NCBI GenBank assembly: GCA_026646655.1
Contig: JAPKHT010000010.1
Location: forward strand, 11,467-75,466
DNA: 64,000 nt
Reading direction: 5' to 3'
From: JADLBR01 sp020847615
Lineage (GTDB): Bacteria > Verrucomicrobiota > Verrucomicrobiia > JADLBR01
Part shown: positions 1 through 8,967 of the stretch, piece by piece
How positions within the stretch are numbered: the stretch's first letter is position 1
How the letters are laid out: every line of letters starts with the position of its first letter
The notes under the pieces: generated by a model
Databases searched by the model: none
Told to the model about the DNA's origin: nothing
Seen by the model: the letters and a program-made list of their open reading frames with translations, nothing else
Made by a program: the position numbers and the translations under genes

Positions 1-1222
1 AGACGGCGGAGCCGAGGTTGTCGCGGAGGTAAAGCCGGCCGTTGGCGAGGGCGGGCGGGGCCCAGCAGAGATCGGAGAGGGGCTTCTGGCGGGCGATTTC
101 CTTGAAGCCCTTTTCGTCGGCCTGGCCGAGGACGAGGTCGCCGGTCTCGCAGAGGATGACGAGGTGCCGCCCGGCGCGGAGGAGGGAGCCGCGTTCGCCA
201 GGGAGTTCATGGCGCCAGAGCACGTTTCCGGTGGCCATGTCGAGGCGGGCCAGGCGGGCCGGTTCGCCCTTGTCCTCGAAGACGGCCATGACGTGCCCGC
301 CGTCAAAGACGGAGTTCTGGAACATGAGTTCCATGTCGCGGTCGCGGTGCGCCAGCTGGGGCTCGGCGCCGGAGATGTCGATGATGCCATAGCCCTGGCC
401 ATAGCCGGAGGCGAAGAACAGGCGACCCTGATGGTACTGCGGGTTACTGGCGTTGACCCCCCAGTTGGTCCTCCACGGGTACTTGAAGATCAGGGAGCCC
501 TTCGCGTCGAGATCGTACACGCAGAGGCCCTTGGCCTGAAAGTACGCGGCCATCCGGCGACCCCCGTGCTCGAAGATGAGTGGGGCGGCGTAGCCAGGTT
601 TCTCGTCGCCGGCCTTCCAGAACAAGGCGCCCGTGAGCTTATCGATCATCGCGATGGAGCCGCCCTCGGCGCCGGGATCGATGAGCAGGTGGTCGCCGAG
701 CACGCGCGGGGACGCGGACCATCCCCAGTCGGATCTGCGGCCACCGAAGTCTGCCTCGTAGTGCTTGGTCCAGAGGACCTTGCCGGTGGCGATCTCGAGA
801 CACGCGAGTCTTCCGCTCTTGCTCAAGGAGTAGACGCGATCGCCATCGATCGTGGGCTGGGCGGACGGGCCGCCCGTGTATTGCTTGTCGGCGAGGGGCT
901 CGTCGTAGGTGTGTTTCCAGAGGACGGCGCCGGTGGCCGCGTCAAGACACCACAGCGTGTCCTTCTCGTCGGCGTTGCCGAGGGAAAGCGCCCGGTCGCC
1001 CTGTATCGAAAAGGACGCGCAGCCCTTGCCGATCTGCGCCTTCCAGAGGGTCTCGGGCGGGCGCTTGTCCCAGTCCAACCGGATCGTTTCCGCGACGCTG
1101 GCATCGTGGCGAGGGCCGAGGAAGCCGGGCCAGTCCTCGGCGGGGACGGCGGATGCCGCCAGGCACGCGAGGCCGGCGATGGCTGGGCGAATAGACTTTC
1201 TCTTACGATGGTCCGGGCGCAT
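1..1222 (-). CDS. Secreted PQQ-type beta-propeller protein (BamB-like), C-terminus cut by window edge
   Basis: Reading leftwards from an ATG at 1222 gives 407 uninterrupted codons that run off the left edge. The N-terminus (MRPDHRKRK, then a hydrophobic stretch ending SAVPAEDW) is a signal peptide, so the protein is probably periplasmic. The mature part starts with the WPGFLGPRHDA block common to PVC BamB-like proteins. It then has repeated propeller blades of the form 'L.C.D..TG.VLW', for example LWCLDAATGAVLWK near residue 90 and CLEIATGKVLWT near residue 140. The family folds as a seven- or eight-bladed PQQ-like propeller; real PQQ binding is not shown. It diverges from the similar propeller at 1338 across a 115-bp gap, so the two may share a control region. 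Function is unknown; sorting, a scaffold or a quinoprotein are all possible. Confidence 0.85.
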   Translation of the reverse strand, partial: MRPDHRKRKSIRPAIAGLACLAASAVPAEDWPGFLGPRHDASVAETIRLDWDKRPPETLWKAQIGKGCASFSIQGDRALSLGNADEKDTLWCLDAATGAVLWKHTYDEPLADKQYTGGPSAQPTIDGDRVYSLSKSGRLACLEIATGKVLWTKHYEADFGGRRSDWGWSASPRVLGDHLLIDPGAEGGSIAMIDKLTGALFWKAGDEKPGYAAPLIFEHGGRRMAAYFQAKGLCVYDLDAKGSLIFKYPWRTNWGVNASNPQYHQGRLFFASGYGQGYGIIDISGAEPQLAHRDRDMELMFQNSVFDGGHVMAVFEDKGEPARLARLDMATGNVLWRHELPGERGSLLRAGRHLVILCETGDLVLGQADEKGFKEIARQKPLSDLCWAPPALANGRLYLRDNLGSAV

Positions 1223-1280
1223 TGGCGGCGGAAAAGTATTGGATTACCCGGCCTTGTCAAAAGATCGGGCGGAAAAGACA

Positions 1281-1289
1281 TGCTAATAT
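1281..1289 (+). promoter_or_regulatory. Candidate extended -10 promoter element
   Basis: TGCTAATAT fits an extended -10 (TGnTAATAT) and lies about 50 bp upstream of the ATG at 1338, in the 115-bp gap between two divergent propeller genes. No well-spaced -35 is visible; a TTGTCA at 1254 is too far away. It would serve the long forward gene run. This is a motif match only. Confidence 0.3.
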
Positions 1290-1337
1290 GTTTCATGAGC
1301 AATTTGAAGTTTGTGGGGGGCGCCTATTCTCTTCGGC

Positions 1338-3605
1338 ATGCGTTTAGGAGCGAGGGTCTTGGCGTGCGCGCTGGCCGCGGGGCCGCTGTGTGTGGGGAAG
1401 GCCGCCGGCGCGGAGGGGTGGCTTTCCTGGCGCGGGCCGCAGCAGGCGGGCGTGTCGTTGGAAGAGGGGCTGCCCGAGAGCTGGGCGGTTGGGGGAGCCA
1501 ACCATCTGTGGAGCTACGCGGTGCGCGGGGGCGGCACGCCCGTGGCGGCGGACGGGCGACTGTACGTGTTTGGTTTCTACGGGAAGACGGAGGACGTGAC
1601 GGAGGCGCTGCTCTGCGTCGATGCGGCGAGCGGCAAGAAGCTCTGGGAGCACCGGTTCCGGGATTACCTTAGCGACAACGTGTACACGCGGTACGCGATC
1701 GGTGCCCCGGCGGTCGATGCGGAGACCGGGAACGTCTACGTGCTATCCAGCAACGGCCTGCTGATGGGGTTCTCTCGTGACGGGGAGAGGCTCTGGGAGC
1801 GCTCGATGATGGAGGAGTTCGGGTGGCTGACCTTTCCCAATGGGCGAACGGGCGCCCCCGGAATCGACGGGGAACTGGTTATCGCGCACGGGGTGACGGC
1901 GAACTGGGGGACGGACGGTCCCGCGCGCGACCGCTTCTACGCGTTCGACAAGCGGACGGGGGAACTGGTGTGGTACTCGACCCCCGGCGAGCAGCCGGTG
2001 GACAGTTCGTTCGCCACGCCGGTCTTCGCGGATCTGGGGGACCACCGGGTCTTCTATGCGGGGACGGGATGCGGCAACGTGGTGTGCGTGAACGCGCGGA
2101 CGGGCCAGCCGGTGTGGCGCTTCCGGCTATCGAATGGCGGCGTCAATTCGGGAGTGATCCCGTACGGCAAGGACAAGTTGATCGCGGTGCACGGGAAGGA
2201 GAATCTGGACGAATCGACATCCGGGCGCCTGGTGTGCCTGCGCATTCCGACGGAGTACCCAAAGGGCGATCTGCCGCTGGTCCTGGGTGCGGACGCGGAG
2301 GTGTGGCGGAATACCGAGCACTGTGCGTTCAGCAGTTCTCCGGTGCTCAAGGATGATCGCATATACACGACGGTGGACACGGGGAGCCTGCTGTGCGCCG
2401 ACGCGAAGAGCGGGAAGACGCTGTGGCAGATCAAGCTGGGGCCAGACCAGCTGCACGCGTCGCCCACCTGGGGCGACGGAAAACTCTACGTGCCCATGCG
2501 GGACGGGAGCCTGAACATATTGCGCCCGGGCGAGAGCGGCGCCGAGAGGCTATGCCGCACCGAGTTGGGCGTGCCATGCATCGGCGCGCCGGCGATCTAC
2601 GCGGGAAAGGTGTTCCTGGTGACGGATGATGGGATGCACTGTTTCGGCAGCAAGGAGGGGCGATTCAAGGGCGATGGAAAGCCGGCTGCACCGGGGGCCG
2701 CGGCGGGTGAAGCGGTCGCGCTGCAGATCGTGCCCGCGGAGTTCGCGCTGGCGCCGGGGCAATCGCAGTCGTTCACCGTCTGGGGCGTGGATGCGGCGGG
2801 TCGGCGCGCCACGAAGTTTGACAAGGCCGACTGGGAGGTGTGGGTGCCGCCGACGGCCAAGGTGAAGAGCCGGGTGGACGCAAAGTTCGAAGGGGACAAC
2901 CGGCTGGTGGCCGACGCGGGCGCGCGGCTTTCGGCCGGGGCCTTCAAGGCGCAGGTGGGCGGACTCGCGGGAACGGTGCGGGGGCGGGTCGTGGCGGGGC
3001 CGGTGTATTCGGAGGACATGGAGTCGTACGCCCTCGACCAGAAGAATGACGCCGGGGAGGCGGTGGCTTTTCCGCCGCTGCCGTGGTTGGGGGCGCGCGT
3101 GAAGTGGTGGGTGCTCGAGCGCGACGGCAGCAAGGTGATCGCGAACAGGCTGGATGACATCCTGTTCCAGAGAACGATGAATTTCTTCGGGCGCCCCGAG
3201 ATGAGCGGCTACGTGCTTGAGGCGGACGTGATGACCGATGGCAATCGGCGCACGATGTCGACGGTGGGGCTGGTCAACCAGAGGTATCTGATCACGCTCG
3301 CCGGCAACTGGCGGGTCCTGGAGGTCTCCAGCAACCACGAGCGCCTGAAGCGGTCGGTGCCTTTCAAGATCGAGCCCAATGCGTGGTATCGGCTCAAGAC
3401 GCACGTGGAGACCAAGGGCGACGGCGGCGGGGTGGTGCGGGCCAAGGCGTGGCCGCGATCGGAGGCGGAGCCGCCCGGATGGACCATCGAGGTGGCGGTG
3501 CCCGAGGTGCATCGGCATGGCGCGCCGGGGGTATTCGCGTTTTCGCCACAGAGCCTGATGAGAGTCTACATCGACAACCTGAGCCTCAAACCGAACAGAC
3601 AATGA
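1338..3605 (+). CDS. Secreted PQQ-type propeller protein with C-terminal lectin-like domain
   Basis: This is a 755-residue protein. The ATG at 1338 is preferred over the in-frame one at 1311 because it places a clean signal peptide (MRLGARVLACALAAG...AGAE) at the N-terminus. Residues about 30-450 carry PQQ-like propeller blades, such as LLCVDAASGKKLWE, DKRTGELVWY, NARTGQPVWR and DAKSGKTLWQ. From about residue 460 to the end is a second module with a linker and a beta-rich domain (YSEDMESY..., GYVLEADVMTD..., RVYIDNLSLKP). It resembles the concanavalin-like or DUF1080 domains found in PVC secreted proteins. The stop overlaps the next start as ATGA, so the two are translationally coupled. It is the first gene of an apparent 11-gene run. 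Biochemical role is unknown; it may bind or sense a periplasmic ligand. Confidence 0.85.
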   Translation: MRLGARVLACALAAGPLCVGKAAGAEGWLSWRGPQQAGVSLEEGLPESWAVGGANHLWSYAVRGGGTPVAADGRLYVFGFYGKTEDVTEALLCVDAASGKKLWEHRFRDYLSDNVYTRYAIGAPAVDAETGNVYVLSSNGLLMGFSRDGERLWERSMMEEFGWLTFPNGRTGAPGIDGELVIAHGVTANWGTDGPARDRFYAFDKRTGELVWYSTPGEQPVDSSFATPVFADLGDHRVFYAGTGCGNVVCVNARTGQPVWRFRLSNGGVNSGVIPYGKDKLIAVHGKENLDESTSGRLVCLRIPTEYPKGDLPLVLGADAEVWRNTEHCAFSSSPVLKDDRIYTTVDTGSLLCADAKSGKTLWQIKLGPDQLHASPTWGDGKLYVPMRDGSLNILRPGESGAERLCRTELGVPCIGAPAIYAGKVFLVTDDGMHCFGSKEGRFKGDGKPAAPGAAAGEAVALQIVPAEFALAPGQSQSFTVWGVDAAGRRATKFDKADWEVWVPPTAKVKSRVDAKFEGDNRLVADAGARLSAGAFKAQVGGLAGTVRGRVVAGPVYSEDMESYALDQKNDAGEAVAFPPLPWLGARVKWWVLERDGSKVIANRLDDILFQRTMNFFGRPEMSGYVLEADVMTDGNRRTMSTVGLVNQRYLITLAGNWRVLEVSSNHERLKRSVPFKIEPNAWYRLKTHVETKGDGGGVVRAKAWPRSEAEPPGWTIEVAVPEVHRHGAPGVFAFSPQSLMRVYIDNLSLKPNRQ

Positions 3606-5149
3606 AGACGACGAGAATGCTGATGGCGGGCGCCGCGGCGGCCTGCGCGCTCCATGGCCCATCTTTCGCCCGCGCGGGCGGCGACTGGCCGATGTGGGGG
3701 GGCACGCCCTCGCGCAACATGGTGGCCGACGCGAGAGACCTCCCGCTGGAAGTGGTGCCGGGCAAGCCATCCGGCAAGACCGAAGAGATCGACATCGCGA
3801 CCACCAAGAACGTCAGGTGGGTGGCGAAGCTCGGATCGCAATCGTACGGCACGCCCACCGTGGCAGGCGGGCGCGTGTACGTGGGCACGAACAATGAGTC
3901 ACCGCGCGACCCGCGGCAGAAGGGTGACCGCGGGATCCTGATGTGTTTCAGCGAGAAGGATGGGACCTTCCTGTGGCAACTGATCGTCCCCAAGCTCGGG
4001 GCGGGCAAGGTCAGCGACTGGGAATACGTGGGGCTCTGCTCGGCGCCGACGGTGGAGGGGGACCGGGCCTGGCTGGTCACCAATCGCGGCGAGCTGCTCT
4101 GCCTGGACGTGAACGGTCTTGCCAATGGCAACGACGGTCCGTTCAAGGATGAGGCGACTTACATGTCTGCCGACGGAAAGCCGGTGGAACTGGGGGACCG
4201 GCACGCGGACATCGTGTGGGTGATGGACATGCGCAAGGAGGTGGGGACGTTCCCCCACAATGTGTCGAGCTGTTTTCCGCTCGTGCACGGGGGCCGTGTT
4301 TACGTGGCGACATCGAATGGCGTGGACTGGTCGCACAAGAATGTTCCGGCCCCTTTCGCGCCGGCCCTGATCGCCGTGGACAAGGCGACCGGACAGTTGG
4401 TTGGCGAGGAGGCCTCGGGCGTGACCGAGCGCGTGCTGCACGCGAGCTGGAGTTCGCCGTCCATGGGCGAGGTGGGCGGGCAACCGATGCTGTTCTGGGG
4501 CGGCGGCGACGGGTTCTGCTACGGGTTCAAGCCCGATCCGGTGAAGGGCGCGGATGGCCTGGGCACCCTTGAAGAGGTGTGGCGCTGCGACTGCAACCCG
4601 CCAGAATATCGCGCGAAGGGCGGTCAGCCGATCAAGTACGCGACCTTCGATGGGCCGAGCGAGATCATCGCGACCGCGGTTTTTGACAAGGGCCGGGTGT
4701 ACGTGGGCATCGGCCAAGATCCAGAGCACGGGGATGGCGTCGGGATGTTCAGCTGCATCGCAGCCGACAGCAGGGGCGACGTGTCGGGCAAGGCGCTCTG
4801 GACCAACCGCGAGATCGGGCGCTCGATCTCGACCGCGAGCGTCCACGACGGGCTTGTGTACGTCGCGGAGTACGACGGGGACATCCACTGCCTGGATGCC
4901 GAGACCGGCAAGTCCTTGTGGGTGCATCCGACGGAGAGCCGCATCTGGTCCTCGACGCTGGTCGCCGACGGGAAGGTGTTCCTCGGGGACGAGGATGGGG
5001 AGTTGATCGTCTTGGCGGCGGGGCGCGAGAAGAAGCCCCTGGCCTCGATCGAGTTTGGGGCGCCGATCTATAGCAGCCCGGTGGTGGCGAACGGCGTGCT
5101 GTACGTTTGCACGCAGACGCACCTGTTCGCGGTCGCCAAGACCCGGTGA
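3602..5149 (+). CDS. Secreted PQQ-type beta-propeller protein
   Basis: This is a 515-residue protein starting at the ATG that overlaps the previous stop by 4 bp. The signal peptide is MKTTRMLMAGAAAACALHG...ARAGG, followed by DWPMWGGTPSRN, the usual entry motif of secreted PVC propellers. Blade motifs recur through the whole length: GRVYVGTNNE, LMCFSEKDGTFLWQ, ELLCLDVNGL, GRVYVATSNG, IHCLDAETGKSLWV and ELIVLAAG. There is no heme motif and no transmembrane anchor beyond the signal peptide. The next gene, an adenylate-forming enzyme, starts about 36 bp downstream, so the propeller pair probably shares a transcript with the biosynthetic genes. Whether it is a quinoprotein dehydrogenase or a non-catalytic propeller cannot be decided from sequence. 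Confidence 0.87.
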   Translation: MKTTRMLMAGAAAACALHGPSFARAGGDWPMWGGTPSRNMVADARDLPLEVVPGKPSGKTEEIDIATTKNVRWVAKLGSQSYGTPTVAGGRVYVGTNNESPRDPRQKGDRGILMCFSEKDGTFLWQLIVPKLGAGKVSDWEYVGLCSAPTVEGDRAWLVTNRGELLCLDVNGLANGNDGPFKDEATYMSADGKPVELGDRHADIVWVMDMRKEVGTFPHNVSSCFPLVHGGRVYVATSNGVDWSHKNVPAPFAPALIAVDKATGQLVGEEASGVTERVLHASWSSPSMGEVGGQPMLFWGGGDGFCYGFKPDPVKGADGLGTLEEVWRCDCNPPEYRAKGGQPIKYATFDGPSEIIATAVFDKGRVYVGIGQDPEHGDGVGMFSCIAADSRGDVSGKALWTNREIGRSISTASVHDGLVYVAEYDGDIHCLDAETGKSLWVHPTESRIWSSTLVADGKVFLGDEDGELIVLAAGREKKPLASIEFGAPIYSSPVVANGVLYVCTQTHLFAVAKTR

Positions 5150-5184
5150 GCGCTGGCCCCGCCTCTCGGTTGTGACATGTGGCG

Positions 5185-6276
5185 ATGGAATCCGGTGCGG
5201 CGATGAATATGGAATCCAGGATCGAGGGGGCCCGGGCGCGGCTCGACGAGCACGTGCGGGCCATGGTGGAGTGGCACTTTTCGCCCGGGACGGGCTGTCC
5301 CTATTGGCTGGACTGGGCGAGGTCGGCGGGGTGGGATCCGCGCGAGAAGGTGCGGGCGTTCGCGGACATGCGGCGCTTTGATCACTTTGACGACGAGGTG
5401 CTTCGACGCGAGGACCCGGCGCGGTTTGTTCCCGCCGCCTACCGCGGTCGCCCCTACAACATTTTTGAGACGGGTGGGACGACGGGGATGCCCAAGCAGC
5501 GGATTGGCTGGGAGGATTTCCGGACGGACTACACCGAGTTCAGCGAGCATTACGGGGACGATTTCTTCCCGAAGGGCGGGCACTGGCTGATGATGGGCCC
5601 GACGGGGCCGAGGCGGTTGCGGTTGGCGATCGAGCACCTGGCGAACATCCGGGGCGGCTCTTGCTATTTCATCGACCTGGACCCGAGGTGGGTGAAGAAA
5701 CTCATCACGATGGGCGAACTGAAGATGGTGCGCCTGTACCAGGATCACGTCGTCGAGCAGGCGACGACGATCCTCCGGCACCGGGAGATCCAGTGCCTGT
5801 TCACGACGCCGAAACTGCTCGAGGCGCTGGCGGAGAGGATATCCCTGGTCCAGGCCGGGATCAGGGCGGTGTTCTGCGGCGGGACGACGATGACCCCGCA
5901 GTACGTCCGCTTTTTGATCGAGGAGGTCTTGGAGGGCAGCGTCCGGTTCGCGCCGACGTACGGGAACACGCTGATGGGCCTGGCGATCAGCCGGCGGCTG
6001 ACGCCCGAGGACAATTTCAGCCTGACGTATTATGCGCCGCAGCCGAGGGCGGTGTTGCGGGTCGTGGATCCGAAGGATCCGGACGACGAGGTGGCCTACG
6101 GCGAGTACGGGCGCGTGGAGTTGACCACGCTGACGAGGGAGTTCTTCATGCCAAGATTTCTGGAGCGCGACGAGGCGATCCGGAGGCCGGCGTGCGATGA
6201 GTTTGCCTGGGACGGGGTGGGGGACGTGCGCCCGTTCCAGTCTGGGTCCAGGCCCGTGGTGGAGGGCGTGTACTGA
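5185..6276 (+). CDS. Short adenylate-forming enzyme, PaaK/LuxE-like
   Basis: This is about 363 residues from the ATG at 5185; a GTG at 5179 and ATGs at 5203 and 5209 are alternatives. The phosphate-binding motif of the ANL superfamily is clear (FETGGTTGMPKQ, near residue 98). So is a late GE-YGRVELTTL...MPRFLERDEAIR block matching the 'lPRFxtgD' motif of acyl-AMP ligases. The protein ends soon after that block, so the mobile C-terminal domain carrying the catalytic lysine of full PaaK enzymes is missing. LuxE-type acyl-protein synthetases have a similar short length. It probably activates a carboxylic acid as acyl-AMP and hands it to a partner; the aldehyde dehydrogenase encoded 38 bp downstream is the obvious one. 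A full-length relative is encoded at 13239. Confidence 0.75.
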   Translation: MESGAAMNMESRIEGARARLDEHVRAMVEWHFSPGTGCPYWLDWARSAGWDPREKVRAFADMRRFDHFDDEVLRREDPARFVPAAYRGRPYNIFETGGTTGMPKQRIGWEDFRTDYTEFSEHYGDDFFPKGGHWLMMGPTGPRRLRLAIEHLANIRGGSCYFIDLDPRWVKKLITMGELKMVRLYQDHVVEQATTILRHREIQCLFTTPKLLEALAERISLVQAGIRAVFCGGTTMTPQYVRFLIEEVLEGSVRFAPTYGNTLMGLAISRRLTPEDNFSLTYYAPQPRAVLRVVDPKDPDDEVAYGEYGRVELTTLTREFFMPRFLERDEAIRRPACDEFAWDGVGDVRPFQSGSRPVVEGVY

Positions 6277-6314
6277 GGCTGCCTGACGTGACGCGCGGCG
6301 AGGGAGGCGAATCG

Positions 6315-7766
6315 ATGCCAGAGACCATACACCTGCCCATCCTGAGGCTGGGCCGACCCTACCGGAGCATGGATCGGCTCGAGCTGGATGCGGGGGCGGT
6401 CCGCCTTGAGGTGAGCCTCGCGAATCCTGGCCTGATCCGGCGGGACCTGATGGGGATCGCGTCGGCGCGCGCGGCATTGCGACGGCACAGTGCGGGGGCG
6501 CTGGCCGGGCATTGCCAGCGGGCGGCGGGGCTGTATGTGGGGGGCGCATTGCCGTGGGGGGATGGCGGCGACCAGCAAGGGCCGGAGGACTACGTGCGGT
6601 CCCTGTCGGCGCTGACGGGACTGCCGCACACGCTGTGCCGGGCGAACATGCGCAAGGTGGGCGATGCCTTGGCGAACATGCCCGCGGTCATCGCCGGGCT
6701 GACGCGCGGCTTGCCACTGGAAATCTTCGACACGGGCGTGACGATGCGGGACGGGTTGGCGGTAAACTACTATCCCGCGGCGGAGAGCCTCGGCGTGGCC
6801 CTGCCGAGCAACTCGCCCGGCGTGAATTCGCTGTGGTTGCCCGCGACGGTTTTCAAGGTGCCGGTGCTGCTGAAGCCCGGTCGGGAGGACCCGCTGACCC
6901 CCTACCGTCTGATCCAGGCCCTGATCGCGGCCGGGTTTCCGGGCGAGGCCCTGGGGTTCTATCCGACGACGCACGAGGGGGGGGACGCGCTCCTGCTCGC
7001 CTGTGGTCGAGGCATTGCCTTCGGCAGCGACGCGACCGTGCGGCGCTACGAGCAGTTTGAGGGCATACAGGTGCACGGCACGGGGCGCAGCAAGGTGCTG
7101 CTAGGGGCGGATTGGCTGGATCGGTGGGAGGATCACCTCGGCGTGCTGGTGGAGTCGATCAGCGCGAACGGCGGGCGGAGCTGCATCAACGCCTCGGCCC
7201 TGTTCGTGCCGGGTCGGCGCGACGAGATAGCCGATGCCTTGGCGCGGCGGCTCGCGGCGATTGAACCGATGGCGCGCGACCATCCGGAGGCCCTGCTGTG
7301 CGGATTCGCGAACCCAGAACAGGCGCGGGCCATCGACGCGCGGATCGAGGCGCATTTGCAGGAACCCGGCGCGGAGGATGTGACGGCGCGACATCGCAAG
7401 GGTCCCCGGTTGGTCGAGGCGCACGGCCAGACATTCCTGCGGCCTACGCTCGTGGTCTGCGATGATCCGGGACACCCGCTGGCGAACACCGAGTTCATGT
7501 TCCCCTACGCGAGCCTGGTGGAGATGCCGGTCGGGCGGATGTTGCCGTCCCTCGGCCCGACCCTGGTGGTCTCGGCGCTGACGGGAGACGCAGAATGGAT
7601 TCGCGATCTCGTGAACTGCCCGTCCATCGACCGCCTCAATATCGGGGCGTATCCGACCAACCGCGTCCAGTGGGAGCAGCCGCACGAGGGCAACCTGTTC
7701 GAGCTTCTCTTTCAGCGGAGGGCACTCCAGGGCGACCTCGGCGCGCTGGGGCGCGCTGCGGCCTGA
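6315..7766 (+). CDS. Aldehyde dehydrogenase-superfamily protein (acyl reductase-like)
   Basis: This is a 483-residue protein. The ATG at 6315 has a GGGAGG ribosome site 8 bp upstream. It has the aldehyde dehydrogenase fold: a Rossmann-region GVALPSNSPG...VLLKPG block near residues 155-190, and the catalytic cysteine C290 in GGRSCINAS. A conserved-type NTEFMFPYASLVE block follows. It sits directly after an adenylate-forming enzyme and before an iron-type alcohol dehydrogenase. The family includes both aldehyde oxidisers and acyl-CoA or acyl-enzyme reductases (LuxC-like); the context favours the reductive direction, from acyl intermediate to aldehyde. Substrate is unknown. The chorismate-lyase-like gene downstream makes an aryl acyl group plausible. 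Confidence 0.82.
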   Translation: MPETIHLPILRLGRPYRSMDRLELDAGAVRLEVSLANPGLIRRDLMGIASARAALRRHSAGALAGHCQRAAGLYVGGALPWGDGGDQQGPEDYVRSLSALTGLPHTLCRANMRKVGDALANMPAVIAGLTRGLPLEIFDTGVTMRDGLAVNYYPAAESLGVALPSNSPGVNSLWLPATVFKVPVLLKPGREDPLTPYRLIQALIAAGFPGEALGFYPTTHEGGDALLLACGRGIAFGSDATVRRYEQFEGIQVHGTGRSKVLLGADWLDRWEDHLGVLVESISANGGRSCINASALFVPGRRDEIADALARRLAAIEPMARDHPEALLCGFANPEQARAIDARIEAHLQEPGAEDVTARHRKGPRLVEAHGQTFLRPTLVVCDDPGHPLANTEFMFPYASLVEMPVGRMLPSLGPTLVVSALTGDAEWIRDLVNCPSIDRLNIGAYPTNRVQWEQPHEGNLFELLFQRRALQGDLGALGRAAA

Positions 7767-7803
7767 GGGGATGGGGCGGTCCGGGCGCGGAGGCGACATC
7801 GCC

Positions 7804-8952
7804 ATGGAAGGCAGCGCGAGATTTGAGACACGGCCCTCCCCCCGCCTGATTTGTGGCTGCGGGTCAATCGAGCAACTGCCGATTCTCGTGGGGGAATTGG
7901 GCGGGCGACGCCCGCTGATCGTCACGGATGGCGGCATCGTGGCCGCGGGTCACCCGGGGCGCGCGGTGGCGGCCTTCGAGAATGCCGGGATCCCATGCGC
8001 GATCTATGATGCGGTTCAGGTGAACCCCACCGAGTCCGACGTTGCGGCGTGCCGAGATTTTGCCGTTGGCCGGGGTGTCGATTGCCTGATTGGCCTTGGC
8101 GGTGGCAGTAGCATGGACACGGCCAAGGGATGCCTCTTCCTTCTCGCCGAGGGCGGGGCCATGCGCGATCACCGGGGTTATGGCAGGGCGAGGCGACCAT
8201 TTTTACCCCTCGTTGCCGTGCCGACGACGGCGGGCACCGGCAGCGAGTGCCAGTCGTATGCCGTGGTGAGCCGGGACGATACGCACGAGAAGATGGCCTG
8301 TGGTGCGCCTCAGGCGCTCGCGCGCATCGCGGTCCTGGACCCGGAACTGACGGTGTCGCAGCCGCCCCGGGTGGCGGTGCTCACGGGCCTGGACGCGATC
8401 GCGCACGCGGTGGAGTCGGCGGTGTGCAATAGGAGAAATCCGCTCTCCTCGGTCTATTCGCTGGAGGCTTTTCGGTACCTGGCCGGCGCGGTTGGCGCGG
8501 TGATCGCGGGCGAGGCGACGATGGCGCATAGGCTGCGGATGCAGCTGGGGGCCGCATTCTCGGGGCTGGCCATCGAGAACAGCATGCTCGGCGCGGCGCA
8601 CGCCAGCGCAAATCCGCTGACGGCCCGGTATGGCGTGACGCACGGTTGCGCGGTGGCGCGGATGTTGCCTGGCGTCGTCCGGTTCAATCGGCGGGACCCC
8701 GGCGCTGGAACCATATACGATCAGTTGGCGAAACTTCTCCCGGCCGGTTCGTGCGACAGGCTCGAGGAGTGGCTCGAGGGACTCGTTCGTGCGGCGGGAC
8801 TGGAGCGTCTGGCGGCGTTCGGGGTGCGGGAGGAGGATATCGCGGCCATGGCCGGGGAGGCGTCTCGCCAGTGGACCGCCAAATTCAATCCCCGGGCCTT
8901 GCAAACGGACGATTTTGTCGAACTCTATTGCGAGGCATTGGCTTCGTCTTGA
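7804..8952 (+). CDS. Iron-containing (group III) alcohol dehydrogenase
   Basis: This is a 382-residue protein. The ATG at 7804 is chosen because GGAGG lies 11 bp upstream; an ATG at 7771 is too close to the previous stop. Family hallmarks are the nucleotide-binding GGGSSMDTAKG (about 99-109), TTAGTGSE (141-148), and metal ligands D197 and H201 in GLDAIAHAVES plus H266 and H280 in GAAHASAN and GVTHGCAV. All four ligands are present, so activity is expected. The enzymes interconvert alcohols and aldehydes with NAD(P)H. Lying between the aldehyde dehydrogenase and a propeller lipoprotein, it would take the aldehyde to an alcohol, or the reverse. Confidence 0.9.
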   Translation: MEGSARFETRPSPRLICGCGSIEQLPILVGELGGRRPLIVTDGGIVAAGHPGRAVAAFENAGIPCAIYDAVQVNPTESDVAACRDFAVGRGVDCLIGLGGGSSMDTAKGCLFLLAEGGAMRDHRGYGRARRPFLPLVAVPTTAGTGSECQSYAVVSRDDTHEKMACGAPQALARIAVLDPELTVSQPPRVAVLTGLDAIAHAVESAVCNRRNPLSSVYSLEAFRYLAGAVGAVIAGEATMAHRLRMQLGAAFSGLAIENSMLGAAHASANPLTARYGVTHGCAVARMLPGVVRFNRRDPGAGTIYDQLAKLLPAGSCDRLEEWLEGLVRAAGLERLAAFGVREEDIAAMAGEASRQWTAKFNPRALQTDDFVELYCEALASS

Positions 8953-8967
8953 CACGTATATTTGCAA

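Noticed and set aside
164..1672. Long forward open frame opposite the first propeller gene
   Set aside because: Codons are mirror images of a clear propeller gene on the reverse strand with a signal peptide, and the translation has no domain.
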